Source: Holothuria scabra (taxonomy: Eukaryota; Echinodermata; Holothuroidea; Aspidochirotida; Holothuriidae). From it: a stretch of DNA of 64,000 nucleotides. Of the stretch, positions 46,324 through 58,369 are shown piece by piece. Numbering within the stretch: the stretch's first letter is position 1; each line of letters starts with the position of its first letter. Location of the stretch: positions 15,625,450 through 15,689,449 of the forward strand of contig CM074187.1 in NCBI GenBank assembly GCA_037179385.1, given 5' to 3'. The notes below the pieces were generated by a model that saw nothing but the letters and a program-made list of their open reading frames with translations, did no database searches and was not told the origin of the DNA. Position numbers and translations under genes: made by a program.

Positions 46324-47520
46324 TCATTTTAGAGGTTGCATTAACATGGTCGAAGTTGTCGGTTTGTTGTTTGTCTGCGGATGGCCATTGTTTGCTTGGC
46401 ATCGTATCTTTTTATATCTGAAGGTCTCAATGAACGCAGTTCTGTAACGAGGATTGGCTATGTTATAAATCACGGGGTTAATGCAAGAATTCAGATAAAG
46501 TAACACTTGTGAAACAGGCTTTGCAACTTTCATCATGCTTGTTATGGCGGGACCTTTTCTCAACAAATTAGCAATATGATATGACAAGGAAAATGCATAA
46601 AAAGGCGTTGTGCAGAGAAAGAATACGGATCCGTTGATCACAAGCATCCGGGCTACATAGTTACGTAACTGAGTATCCCTTCTAGCCGTGCATTTGACCC
46701 TTCTATGAAGCGTATAAATAATTTTAATATACATGTAAACGTTAGGAAAAAGTACAATGAAAAATAAAGAAATCTGGAAAAGATTAGAAACGGGATCAGC
46801 CCAAGACAAAAACGGGCCACACATGCCATATACTGTCGGTAGTCTTTCAAACTGTTCACCTGTAGGCCATAGAGGACAGATATATTCCATTTTCCCCAAT
46901 GCCAGAATGGACATCATGGCGCATAGACAGGCGGTACACCACGCTCCAGTTACGAACTTGATGGGCTGTAAAAAAAGGCGGTATCTCCGTTTTGAACTTC
47001 TCCTTACTCGGAAAGGGTGGCAGACGGCGAAAAATTTGTCTACCGTTACCATGGTGACGAAAAACATGGAAGCATAGGCGCACATTTTTACGAAAGGCAA
47101 CACGGTGTAACACCACACTGAGGAAAATTTCGCGGAGTCGTAACGAATAGGAGAAAGTAATAATGCCAGCACTTTCTCTCCAACACCAAATACCAAGTAG
47201 AAAACATCTGCTACTGCAAGGTTGGCTAAATAAATATTTGTTCTAGTGTGCATCCGTCGTATTCGTCTGTACACTAAAAGAAATGCTACGTTACCTATTA
47301 TTCCTGGAACCATTATCACAGGCATAACAATGCCAAGAAAAAACTGTTCACCAGAATTATAAAGAAAATGTTCGACTACCTCGCTTTCAGAAAGATTAGA
47401 AATATCGTACGACAAACACGAATTTATTTCCATGGTACATATAGGTTCCCTCTTTAAAACGAACGAGAATGATTTGATCCCCTCAAACAAATACGTAAAT
47501 ACTGAAGTAAAATAGTTCAC
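46324..47520 (-). CDS. Rhodopsin-class (class A) peptide-type GPCR
   Basis: The product is a seven-helix plasma-membrane receptor, intron-free, 398 codons from Met at 47520. Met30 (47433) is an alternative start that gives a more usual N-terminus. A sequon lies at N42 (NLS). Helix 1 (about 61-84) has GN at 76-77. Helix 2 has LANLAVADVF (99-107). Helix 3 has C137 at its top and DKFFAVCHPF at 161-170 in place of DRY. Helix 4 has W194. Loop-2 cysteines are C215 and C234. P259 lies in helix 5. Helix 6 has FFLCTTPFYAF (300-310). Helix 7 has NSCINPVIYN (344-353), the NPxxY motif. The pattern fits receptors for small neuropeptides (beta-group relatives of TRH, neuromedin U or galanin receptors). The ligand cannot be told from sequence alone. 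Confidence 0.93.
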   Translation of the reverse strand: MNYFTSVFTYLFEGIKSFSFVLKREPICTMEINSCLSYDISNLSESEVVEHFLYNSGEQFFLGIVMPVIMVPGIIGNVAFLLVYRRIRRMHTRTNIYLANLAVADVFYLVFGVGEKVLALLLSPIRYDSAKFSSVWCYTVLPFVKMCAYASMFFVTMVTVDKFFAVCHPFRVRRSSKRRYRLFLQPIKFVTGAWCTACLCAMMSILALGKMEYICPLWPTGEQFERLPTVYGMCGPFLSWADPVSNLFQISLFFIVLFPNVYMYIKIIYTLHRRVKCTARRDTQLRNYVARMLVINGSVFFLCTTPFYAFSLSYHIANLLRKGPAITSMMKVAKPVSQVLLYLNSCINPVIYNIANPRYRTAFIETFRYKKIRCQANNGHPQTNNKPTTSTMLMQPLK

Positions 47521-49150
47521 ATACTATTCGAAAGAATTTAATTCCAAGGATGTGTATCCATCAATCTATAGTTATACAGCCAGGTGAAAAGAATTATACT
47601 GTAAAAGTTTAGAATGTCACCGATAATTGTTCGAAGAAGTTGAAAAATATTCCTGAAGTTCTCTTTCACCTGAGCAAGTACCCTGGTTGGAGAGTAAGAT
47701 ATTAGAAATATTAGTATGGGTCAATTGGAGTTCTCAGTAATGTAAGTATATATAGCAAATGCGAAAAGAACTGATTTAGTATTTTACTAGTCAGTTTGTT
47801 AGGTGTAAAATTACAAACAGGATTCATTCGATAGATATTTAGAAAGATCCGTTCTCTGTTGGAATTGATCGACGCAAATATTTGAAACACTGTTTCCATA
47901 CAGTTCTATTTACACTTTCCGTTAAATTGGTCCAAATGCAGGATATTTATACACTTCATTATCGCTCCTTTTTAATTTATAAGTGTTAGCACTCAAGTAG
48001 CATTTGCTATGCTGTCTCGACGTCCAGGTTTCATTTTGTACAAACTACATTTTACAGAAAGAAATACGCCGCATCCATATGACGAATATAGAGTGACATG
48101 GGAGTGTGAATTCCAATTATAAACACCTCATCTATTGAAAATTAAAGCAATGACTCCTTTCCCTACTATCATGTCGAAACAATCTTGTACTCCATAAATC
48201 CTATCCTGAATACCATAGGTGCTTGTACGACTGATTCCTTAGTGTTCAATTCACGAGCAATAAAATTCCTCTACCGAAGCAGACGTATCAACCAATGAAG
48301 GCAAAGTTTAGCGTTTGTCTCTTTTCTTCGTGCTCTAGCTCTCACTGTAAGGAATAACGCAGTAAAAAACAACATTCTTACATGAAAGCTCACAACAGGC
48401 ATCCGTATAAATGCTGCTATTTGAATTTAGTCAAAGATATCACTAATTTTTACGAATTAGTATCATAATCAATTCGTTGAATTTCGTTCAGAATGGATTC
48501 GTTTGAGTTTACTTCACTTTATGATGTATGATTGTCGGATTCATCCTAGAAATATACGTTTTACTATTACAGTATTAGCAAGAGTAGTGCTGTCTTAGTA
48601 CTTATTTTCAACTGCCAGATGTCGGTCTTCTATACCGTATTGAGGAAATTAGTCGAGAAGAAACGACCTGCACGAGATGCATGGCGGGATATCTAAGTAA
48701 TAACTTTCTATTAAGTTCAACTGGCTGATTTGAAATTGGAATTTCAACATCAATCATTTCTTGTTTGCAAAGGGTATAAAGCAGCTAGGTATAGCCTTGA
48801 AATATTGGTGACATATCTAAGTAAGGTGGTTTATTAAGGCATAACAACAATGGTCGACCTGGTTAAAAGCAAAGTACATACATATATACAAACATGATTG
48901 AGAAGTTAAATTTCGTTACCATTGAACTACCTAACTTCAAAAATAACAAATAGCTGTTCTTCATATTGTTCCTATGTGTAAATGAGAACTATACGAGTAA
49001 TTATCATCTCAAGCTATCTAAATTTGCCAAGATTATATTGGAGCATGTTTCTTCACTTTTGAATTACAGTAGTAGTTCATGGTAGTCAATCATTCTGAGT
49101 TTTAATCTTATGTGTAGGCAGGTAGGGTTACTTTGGAATCCGAATTAAAG
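47521..49150. other. Intergenic DNA upstream of the GPCR
   Basis: It presumably contains the receptor's promoter and any 5' UTR. No TATA box or initiator could be assigned with confidence. No repeat recognised. Confidence 0.4.
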
Positions 49151-49152
49151 CC

Positions 49153-49560
49153 TCAGTCCCATCGTGAATTTAGGAATCGGCAAGGGTCATCTGGAAATGT
49201 TTTGCGATGCCGTATGATGGATAGCGATAAAATTGGAGAAAAGGTAAAGGTCCCATTGAAACTTGCAACGGAGATGGTTCTGCAAAGGTTTGCTTGATAT
49301 GAGGCTACAGTTGTCTGATCAGTCTGCTGACCATTACTGAGAATGGTGACTACATGGTCAGTAAATGCGGTATTTTTGTCGGCGGCCGTTGCCGATGTTT
49401 CGGAAAATATTTGGCGTTGTTTTAACGATGGTTTGACAAAGGTTTGCAGAATGTCCCAACTGTTTGGCGATGATCCGCTAGCAACTGCAGATGCATTGCC
49501 CAACGTGGCCTGTATATTCCGTGATGTGTTGTTACATGAGCGGAGTGGGGTGTATGAACT
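49153..49560 (-). other. Unassigned open frame, Ser/Thr-rich
   Basis: About 135 codons stay open on the minus strand from 49560 to the stop at 49153. The full open frame extends to 49626 only by reading through a T/G homopolymer (49567-49602), which I discount. The composition is rich in Ser, Thr, Asn and Ala with a few NxS/T sites. I do not recognise it. The opposite strand is also open over 49343-49678, which lowers the weight of either. It may be a host exon, a mobile-element remnant or chance. Confidence 0.25.
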
Positions 49561-49566
49561 CGAGTT

Positions 49567-49602
49567 GTTTTTTTTTTTTTTTTTTTTTTTTGGGGGGGGG
49601 GG
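49567..49602. repeat. Poly(T)-poly(G) homopolymer junction
   Basis: A run of more than 20 T is followed by about 11 G. Such runs are prone to slippage and assembly error. Confidence 0.95.
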
Positions 49603-49629
49603 GTCACTCAGGCTCCCACTGATCACACA

Positions 49630-50865
49630 TTCTAATTGTAAAAGAATTTGTTCACAGCGAGACCTCCAGTGTGCTTAATCTCGTGACACTGTTTTCACGA
49701 TGTAAAAATTACCAATGAATGACGGCGTTCTAAAACAATCCCATTACGTCAGAAATATTTTCAACATTGCGCCGAGGAGTGTACTAGCATATCGTAGACC
49801 AACAATTCGCAATAACGTCGCCGATATAGCAGCGAAGGACTACCAGATATAGGCTAAATTGTCTCAAACGGTCCTCTGAGATACCGGCAAATATTTGCTG
49901 ACGTTATGCGAAGAAGTTCCCAAATGTTTATGCCTGCACTTTTGGCAACGAAACATCGAGAATGTATATCCACAAATTTCACTGCAAGCATTAAAATTTT
50001 TGGGTGGAAGCGCACTGTTTAATAGGGTGTTTCTTGATTGGCTGTTGCCATTGTATTGTATCAAATGTATTCTTTGTTCGGGTAAGGGATTAGGTTAGGA
50101 TAAGGGTTATAGAAAATTTCTTGTTAAACAGTGCGCATCGCCACAAATTTTTCCCGCTCTTGCGAAGCTTTTGTTTTGATCCACTGAGAAGGCAGATAAA
50201 CAAGGTTTTCGATCGATAATCCATGCTTCGAATTATTGAGCATTCGCCTTGCCATAGAAAGTTTTTGATACCTTGCGTTCATCGCAGAAGCACGAAATTC
50301 TGCAAAGATCTTTCAGATTGTCCCCATTTTGGTTAACTAACATCGTAAACTGGTACCATGGGACTAAGTTATGTAAACAGTAATTCTTCATGAAGGAACT
50401 TTAACATGATTTAGAAAAATCACGGGAGGCATACTCGGATAAGCTAGTAGCACGGTGCTTATACGCTTTGAAAGTCGGTCTGTCACTCCTTCTGTGTCAG
50501 TGTGTGTACATATTTGAGGAACGACTTTTGGTAATGTTCTTGGATAAAGTAATATGTCGCAGAGCATATGAGGTAAAATTTCAGGGTGACGTTCGTGTGA
50601 TGTGCGAATGGGAGGAAATGGGAAGAGCATAAAACAGGGAGACAAAGACTTTTGATGACAAATGTAATGATTCATTGAAAATTTGGAGAAATGAGAAAGG
50701 GCTTTTTTGCCCAGGAGGATGAGGCAGCGGAAGCATACTTTTGTCCCTCGATTTCACTGGGGGCTGTCTCCTTCAGACCCAGTCCGCTCTTTCCACGCTC
50801 TTGCACTTGTTACTGTCGTTCACAGTACTAACATTAGCCTAACTTAGGTTAGTTAGTTAGATTAA
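49630..50865. other. Anonymous intergenic DNA
   Basis: No gene recognised. Confidence 0.5.
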
Positions 50866-50867
50866 GT

Positions 50868-51565
50868 TTTACGGCCCAGTATCCAACCTATTGGTTTATG
50901 TCGAGCCGACCACGGCCTAACTTAGGATAGTGTTAGGGTCTAGTCTAGGTCTATCACGACAAACAAACTCACTGATCGGAAACTGCAAAATCGACATTGT
51001 TGTCAATTAACCTCCTGCATATGACGTGTCTTGCCACTACTACTGCACAAAAACGAACACTAGTTAATATCAGCCTCCCTGCTAATATACTACACACATA
51101 CCTATATGCTGTGATTCGTGTACTTCTGCCTACACTGTAGGTAGATGCATCGATCAGAACAGGAAGGTGTTCCTAACACCTCCCTGATCAATACCAGTTC
51201 AGAAGTGGAAACGATTCAAAATTTTCGGCGCCAGAATACGAAGCTCTATTTAAGACATGAAAAAAAATTATTACCTACGTACGTAATAATTAACAAGTGC
51301 GTACTTAGTGTTATTACGTACGTATGTCATAATTATCACGTACGTACGTAATAATTATTACGTGCGTACGTAATATCGTTAAGTACATTCATAGTCGCAA
51401 AGAGAAGGTATGGGCACTAAGTTGCCTACTTAACAGCAGTACTTACAAAAAGGCTAAGCTTCTCTTTACCAGTTAACGTTTCATACATTGTTCTAGTTAT
51501 TTAGAGTGTTACGGCCCAGTTTCCAACCTATTGGTTCAAGTCGAGCCGGCCACGGCCTTTTTCAT
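50868..51565. repeat. Pair of direct repeats of about 57 bp
   Basis: Segments 50868-50925 and 51508-51565 share TTACGGCCCAGT, TCCAACCTATTGGTT, GTCGAGCCG and CCACGGCCT in order, with few differences. The ACGGCC word also occurs near 26500 and 54207 beside GTTAGATGA-type sequence, so this may be a dispersed repeat. Confidence 0.65.
51268..51378. repeat. Array of ACGTACGTAATAATT palindromic words
   Basis: Four or five tandem, partly inverted words of the type TTATTACGTACGTAATAATT occur in 110 bp. They can form cruciforms. No coding sequence. Confidence 0.7.
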
Positions 51566-51569
51566 ACAT

Positions 51570-53045
51570 TGTTCTAACATTCTAGCTATTTGTGTGAGAC
51601 TCCTTCAATCAAGTTGTTTAAATACTAATCTACTATACCCCAATTAATGGCCAGAAAATGCAACAACTGATACAAATTAAGCTCGTCATTCATTTTCGGT
51701 GGTAGAATATGAATGAAACACATTGTGGCAATACAGTTTTCACTTAAACCGTCTGGTATCCAATTTTGCAAAGGTAGCGGACCGTCTTCACCTCGTCCGT
51801 TATTTGCAATTTGAAATCTTGATGTTTCATTCACCAGTAATAGTCTGCCACGTGAGATTTATTCATTAAGTAACGCACACAGCATTAATGTTACCAGGCG
51901 CATTTGCATGAATTAATTATGTACCGGTGGGGGACACGACTGGGGCCGAACTTCTAAGCAAGGGGTCACCGTGAGTTTGGGAGGTGCGTGGTCCCTTTGA
52001 CTTTTACTAGACGTAATTACGAAATATTTTATATTTGTAATATCAAACACCCCAAGAAATTATTTAAAGAACATTATTGCAAAATTAAATTGAAAAATTA
52101 TTTTTAATGAGATTATTAAACTCATTATTAGTCGTATGGCTTCATATGTAGGGGGATAGTCATTCTCACTCACTTCTAGCAGTTTAGTTCGTTTGCAGAA
52201 ATGCGGAATGACAAAAAATAAATAAAACGGGATATATATGTAGCCTAAAACAGGATGAATCAGAATTTAATCATTAGCGAATCATCGTTCAGAATGTAAG
52301 TCTACAGGTCATTTGGGAACTAATAAAAAGAGCAGCTGAACAGTTATCGAGATAGTTTTCAAATCTTGCGTTCCGGGGAGGCTTTTCCCTGAAGCCGCTA
52401 TAATAGATTTGAGGTAAATCCTAACAGGCGGCATATCCAAAGCTTATAAGATGAAAACAAATTGCACGTTAGAAGCAAAAAATATGCTAGTCTCCTCAGT
52501 TATCATCAGAAAATATGTTGAATTTATATTAATAGCAAAAGTATGGGGCCCCTACGAAGCATAACGTTTTGTTCAAGTTGTTTATGGCTATATAAGAATG
52601 AAGTTCTTATGACAAGAATGCCAGGAGTCTTTATCATTTTATTGGTCTTGTCGTTCTTCCTTAGGGTAGAAATCAACGAAACTCACGAAAATTGATTTTT
52701 CAGGGAACGACTGATGTGTTTTTATCGTTATTGGCAATCTGGGTAAATCTATGCTGTGGGCAACTGAAAACAGGAGCATTCTCAGGTTTGGTCAACTTTT
52801 CGGAGACGAGTCAGGGACAACATTGAGCGCAGACTCCGCTTCATAATTGAACATATAAAATACTGTGCATGTGACCGTTAAAAATTCACTTCTTTAATCT
52901 AAGCCAAATTTCTGGACAACCGACCCACCAATTTCTAAGTCGAGAGAAAATAAGCTGTTTCAAACTGGACAGCCGAGAAAATGTTCAATCCATCTTTTGT
53001 AAGACCAGGGAGTTGCCCTCGCAAATTTGTCCCTGGCAGTCGGAT
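51570..53045. other. Anonymous intergenic DNA
   Basis: No gene recognised. Confidence 0.5.
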
Positions 53046-53051
53046 TTTTTC

Positions 53052-53109
53052 AGCTCGACCGTAAACCTCTATCTAACAACAGCTCGACCGTAAACCTCTA
53101 TCTAACAAC
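53052..53109. repeat. Tandem duplication of a 29-bp unit
   Basis: Two identical copies of a unit that starts AGCTCGACCGTAAACC lie head to tail (53052-53080 and 53081-53109). Confidence 0.9.
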
Positions 53110-53189
53110 TGACTGACTTACTGACTGGGGCTGACTTACGAACTAACTTGTTTTGACCGTTAGAGAAGGTTCTAAGTATACGTATAAAT

Positions 53190-53640
53190 CAAGTTTTGAC
53201 AGTTTGATGTACCAGAGAGGTACTTATCCCTATCATCTGGTGAAATTTTCATTGAAATGAGACGTGCGGCTCTCAAGACATCGACAGTTAAAGTTGAAAC
53301 ATTTTCAACACAAAGTGAACTTGAAGCAAGCACAGTCTCACAAGCACAGTCTCACATTGATGGGCAGTCTTTTGTTTTGTCTTTAAACTGAACAACCAGT
53401 TTTCTCCTCAACAAATCAAATGTTATCAGAATGTGATTGCATGAGGCTCACGCGAAAATTGCAAACTGAACACTCTCCATAGGGAGATCCTGTCCCTTTT
53501 TACTTCAAGGTCAAAAAAAAAAAAACACAACCTGAAAAACCAAAGGAAACAAAGAATTCCTTATCAATGTGAGGAAGTGATATCAGGGAGCTGCCTTGTG
53601 ATATAGCTCACATTCGAAGGTACAAAAGAGATGTCGAGTT
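53190..53640 (-). mobile_element. Dispersed repeat family C, copy 3
   Basis: Co-linear with 40300-40720 through TTTTGA...TGATGTACC, GAGACGTGCGGCTCTC, AACTTGAAGCAAGCACA and TGTGAGGAAGTGA. Non-coding. Confidence 0.65.
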
Positions 53641-53669
53641 TCATGATGACATGACGAACTGTCAAACGA

Positions 53670-53750
53670 AATGTTGAATTCCAAAATGGCATGTTGAATT
53701 TTAAAATGAAATGTCGAAATAAAAAATTAGATGTCGATTTTTAAGAGGAC
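53670..53750. repeat. Degenerate 20-bp minisatellite
   Basis: Units of the type ATGTTGAATTCCAAAATGGC repeat about four times with substitutions. Isolated related words recur near 53877-53910. Confidence 0.6.
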
Positions 53751-54116
53751 ACACAGAGTTCCATAATGAGTAGGACATATCGATCAAAAATGAGTAGGTT
53801 TCGGAAGTATTGAAGTACTCCGCGAACTTCGAAACGGTTTTGATACTGTTTGCGAGTGGAGTGCCAACAGTGTTATATGTCGAAAATTTCAAAATGAGAT
53901 GTCGAGACGGTCCTATTAATGAATGCCAGTGAATGCTCGTCTGTATAATGATTGCCCGAACTCTGACAATGAACGCCTGTCTCTGAGAATGAATGCGGGT
54001 ATGGTATGTCATTGGTTACCCTTCATTCACACGCAAGCATTCAACAAATTGTCCCCCGTGATCTTTTGTATTTTTTCATCAATCGAGATGAGTTCAGCAT
54101 TCTTGAGTTCTTTTCA

Positions 54117-54190
54117 CAGACAGACATACGTACAGTCAGTCAGTCAGACAGACAGACGGATTGACGGACAGACGGACGGACGCATAGTTA
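54117..54190. repeat. CAGA/CAGT/GACG simple repeat
   Basis: Tetranucleotide-type low-complexity DNA with drifting units. Frames through it are artefacts. Confidence 0.9.
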
Positions 54191-54194
54191 GACA

Positions 54195-54750
54195 GATGAG
54201 GCTTAACGGCCCAAATTTCAGCCTAGAAAAGTGAGAAAATTCTGATCAAACCTGTTATCTCCATGGCATAGACTATTTTGTGGCGTTTCTCAAGATAGTT
54301 CTTCTTATTTCAGAACATATTGACAGGCTTATTTTTCCTACATTAAAACAGAAAAAAAAAAACTTGAGAAGGTTATTAAGTCCGGAGTTTCTAGTGAATG
54401 ATACGATATTAAAGACACATTAGGGGATACAGAATACCTTTGAAACAGATAAAAGCGTTTTAAAAGAAGTAACATGTGAAGTTATAATCATCTGTTACAA
54501 CGTGTGAGCTAATATTTTCGATTGTACTAAGAGAATCATGATTGCCTTAATGCGATTATAAATCCCATTCACTATGTGAGAAGCACATTTTCAAAGATAT
54601 GTTGCCATATTATGTCACACCTGTCTGTAACGTGTAAGCGTTTCGAGCTTCTTTAATGAAAACCTGAGCTATACATGTGTAACATTATGACATGAAAAGA
54701 GGGGCTAGTGAGGCATACTGTTTGTTGACTGTCTCCTTTCAGAAGGGAAA
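54195..54750. other. Anonymous intergenic DNA
   Basis: No gene recognised. Confidence 0.5.
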
Positions 54751-54756
54751 ATTCAG

Positions 54757-55015
54757 TGGCCTCAGCTTGAATTTGTATCGTAGCCTATTTTATTTCATGA
54801 TTACCATGAATATCCATCTTTCAGATCATGTGACAACATTTTTCACACTTAATTGTATAAAATTTACGAACGGCAGCCCTTAGTTTTCCTTGAATAAGCA
54901 ATATTCAAGGCCTGGAATATTATGAAAAATACTTAGGAGACACATGAGAAGAAATTTATGAGATTTATTGTGTTTGTTGGTTCAAAATTATTTTGAGACG
55001 ACTGCCTAGACTCTA
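54757..55015 (+). mobile_element. MITE family A, copy 5 (diverged)
   Basis: It is recognised by order and spacing of body words (CATGTGACAACATTTTT, TATTATGAAAAATACTT, TTTTGAGACGACTGC). Both ends are badly decayed, so this is the oldest copy here. Confidence 0.55.
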
Positions 55016-55019
55016 ATAA

Positions 55020-55765
55020 TACAAGAAGAGTGGAAATTCACTTCAAACACAGTGAAGTTCATTCCAAAAGAGGGAAGTTTTCTTCTTGAAGGAATGCCGT
55101 CAGCAGCCTTCTTCAATTAGCTTTGCTGAGGCGTTATTTGGGTTTTTGCTGGTTTAATGAGCCAGTGTTCGTCGGCCTGTGGGAGGATAACAAGAAGCGG
55201 AGATGTCCCCCCACTCCTTTTGAAAATTTTCATTTTTTGCCAGGGCCTCTGATTTCCTCTCATCCAAGTAAACTTACAGAACTGATTCTGATCCGGCAAA
55301 CGAGATTTTACTCTCCTAATCTTATCATATACTGACCTGCTGACCAGGAGTGAAGGTAAACTGGCGAGCTGTCGAGTCGAAAGACTAACAAAGAACTACT
55401 ATAGTCAGATAGTAGGAAGAAAAGTATACTAGTCGTACCAGACATTCAGTTTGGTATGACGTAATGACCAAGTTAAATTGCCACATAATTCACACACTCC
55501 ACATAATTTAACTCACACTTTGTGCCTATGATCGTGAACTGAAAATGGGTAACCTTTCAGTTTTGGTAACAAAGAACACTGGTCAAACTGTCGGATAAGA
55601 TTTAACCTTTATTCCCAGAAGAATCGGGTGCAAAAAATCAAGACAGAATCAGAGCGGGATGGGGGTAAAACTCATTTGATCGCTGTTTTTGCAACATCAT
55701 GTCAAAAAATGATAAAACCGCGTGATGTGAACAGTCTAATTTGATATATTTGTGTAAGGTAAATT
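55020..55765. other. Anonymous intergenic DNA
   Basis: No gene recognised. Confidence 0.5.
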
Positions 55766-56201
55766 CTTTTTTTTCTTATCTTTTTTTTTATTATTGAGAA
55801 AATCCCCAAAACATATATACATAATTATGTCATGAAAAGCATATGGAAAAGCATTAGCAATTGTGTTCAGTGACAAGGGAAAAAAATGTACAATTCATGA
55901 AATTACAATTCAGGGGGGATCCTGTAACAGCAGGAGACATTACATAAAATTTCAACTCAGGGATTCCATACGTATCGCATTCTCCCACTCCGACCACATT
56001 TCAAGAAATTGAGTATAGTTGCAATTAATACCGCTGACATATTTTTCTACTTTCAAGTATTCTCTGAAATCACAAAGAGAAGACGACAGACAGACTGAGA
56101 GTGGGTCTTACAGACTTTAGTCTACACTTGTAGACATGATACTTAAATATGACAGCTAAGTAGTTGAGTGCCTGAATATCAGTGCCATAACCATGGTAAC
56201 C

Positions 56202-56465
56202 TCAAAGTAAACATTCATTTGAGTAGTAAATTTTTTTTGATAACTTTTCTCTTGTCCATGAATTGAGTTGATCAATTAGATTCTTTACAACAGGGCACAC
56301 ACAGAATAGATGTAAAATCTTTTCCTTCTCTTGCTTACAAAAAGTGCACAGATCATTTTGTTTTAGTCCAATACGATGAAGTAATACATTTGTACACAAG
56401 AAGGAATTTAAAATTCGATACTGAAACCATTTAAGGGGTACCGACGTAATACATTTGAAAACCAA
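56202..56465 (-). pseudogene. LINE C-terminal zinc-binding region
   Basis: About 87 codons. WFQYRILNSFLCTNVLL is followed by DLCTFCKQEKEKILHLFCVC, giving the C-x2-C...H-x4-C arrangement (CTFC, then HLFCVC) of the zinc-ribbon-like region that follows the polymerase in Tx1/L1-type elements. In LINEs this region helps bind template RNA. It is separated by stops from the upstream piece. Confidence 0.8.
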
Positions 56466-56563
56466 TTTATTGTAGTATTTTCAAATGTCATCCGTAATAG
56501 AAACATTAAGAATACTATTCCACTTTTCTTTTGAATAAGTATTTGAAGTAACAAAGGGTTTTA

Positions 56564-57025
56564 CTATAATATCATAAAATACTTGACATCCTTTATCAGA
56601 CAGTAGGAATACACTATGAATTGAAGGTCGTATAGGCATAGGGAGTTAAATCTTGAAATTGTCGTTGACTGAAAGTATAGCTCTACGAAGACCAAAGAAA
56701 GTAAATCAACATTCACCCCAAAGTAATCTTTAATGGTCTCATAGTCATAGAAATTTCCCTTTTCATAAAAAAAAAAATCATTAACGAAATAGTATTTTTG
56801 ATTACAGAAAGCAGGAATATGTACTGGATAGCCATCCATTTAAAAAAGATCGTTGTTCCATACCCTTTGACTCAAGAATTCTGCTGGACATTTTATAGCC
56901 ATATTTGTATTGACATTCACCCGAGCAGTAAGCACATCAGCCCAGAAGGCGTTTTTCATTGTACTAAAATAAGATGTAATGTGGTGCATACTTCTACTGA
57001 ACACATGGCTTAGATCTTTATGCAT
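56564..57025 (-). pseudogene. LINE distal ORF2 region, broken
   Basis: It spans two adjoining frames. The 57025-56840 piece contains FWADVLTARVNVNTNMAI and ends RVWNNDLF; the next frame begins at 56839 with DGYPVHIPAF and later YETIKDYFGVNVDLLS. The order matches the linker between polymerase and zinc region in Tx1-type elements. A stop separates the two pieces. Confidence 0.65.
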
Positions 57026-57772
57026 ATCATGAAATAAAATGCACCAATCTGGTGTGTTGACATACCAGTGGGCAGGCTGAGTCGATCGGGGAGGTGTTAC
57101 TAGCTAACAACACCTCCATGGTAACGTTTTCTCTCGGCCACCAAGTAATCAGTTAAGAGGTTGGGGAAGGGGATCTTATCAAAGTGTGGGGGACTTTTCC
57201 ACCATTTGTGGTGGAAGGGGAAACGGCGTCGTCAGAATTTTCGTCACGATGGGGGGGGGGTTAAGTTTCGTGATAGTTGGCATGAGGAAGGGGTCTAAGG
57301 GGACGGAGATAAGTCTAAGAGGTCTTCCCCCTCTCCTTTGGAAGTTGTTTTAAAAACTGAATGCCCTCAGATGCTATTTGGAACAAAAAGCGAGGATTAC
57401 TAGGTTAATTTTCTTCTAAAAAAATCGTTTTCTTGGGCAATAATTGCTGTGTGTTCCATCATTTTTGGAAAAGTGCGGGTGCTTTTTGAAGATGTCCCCT
57501 TTCCAAAATAGTGAGGGGCGTCCCACGTCCCTCCCGCCAAGGATCCACGCCCAAGAATTAGCCCGCTTTGAAGGGGAAGAAATCAATATAATGATATTTT
57601 TTACCTTTAAAATTTATTTTTGAAATGAAAATGAATAGTTTGCCATTTGTGTTTTTTGACATTTTGGCCACCCATATGATGTACGTTAGTTTTGAAAGAG
57701 CGTGTGAATTAACGATAGTGATTTTTCCCAAAACCCTCAAGTGACGTTTAGACCAATGTGTTATAACTCCCT

Positions 57773-58369
57773 TTATTGTCTCAAAGACTTTGTTATAGGT
57801 TTTGTCAACGATTTCTTTAAATCGGTATTAAAGGTCACACCAAGGACACTAAAATTATCCTTTACCCAGTTCAAAGTATGCCTTGGCAATGTCGGACAAC
57901 TATTTCTTTTACTATCAATCCACACGGCGTTTGTCTTTCCTGTATTAACTTTTAACCCTGACATGCAATAAAACTCGTCTAGGATTTGCAAAGCTCTAGA
58001 CAATGAGCTTTCTGATCCATCGAGAATAAGATCGTCGGCATACTGACTAATTATAAATTCCCTTCTCCCAATCTGTATTCCCTTCACTATATCGTCCTCC
58101 CTAAAAAGAGCGCCTAAAACCTGCACACAAAGAAGAAATAAGTAAGGAGACAGGGGATCTCCCTGCCTACAGCCCCTTTGTATAACAAAAAATGGAAATA
58201 AATGACCTTTTACTAAAGTACAGGCTTTACTATTTGCGGAGAAAAGTCTCACCAATCTAATAAATGTAGGGCCAAAATTGAAAGTCTTGAGAACATTAAA
58301 CATAAAATTATGATTTACCGAATCAAATGCTTTTTTCAAAATCCACAATAAAGTAAATTCTAGTTGCAA
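57773..58369 (-). pseudogene. LINE reverse transcriptase core, frameshifted
   Basis: The frame of 198 codons has KKAFDSVNH (12-20), RGCRQGDPLSPYLF (65-78), the catalytic YADD (110-113), SGLKVNTGKT (137-146) and LGVTFN (176-181). These are reverse transcriptase motifs in the right order and spacing. The upstream catalytic Asp of the first motif is missing in this frame; it reads VDFEKS in another frame, and a run of six A (minus strand, at 58331-58336) is the likely slip site. The Met that opens the frame is not a true start. The product would copy LINE RNA into DNA at the target; this copy cannot. Confidence 0.88.

Noticed and set aside
46757..47077. Plus-strand 106-codon frame and minus-strand 86-codon frame inside the GPCR
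   Set aside because: Alternative frames of the receptor gene without motifs of their own.
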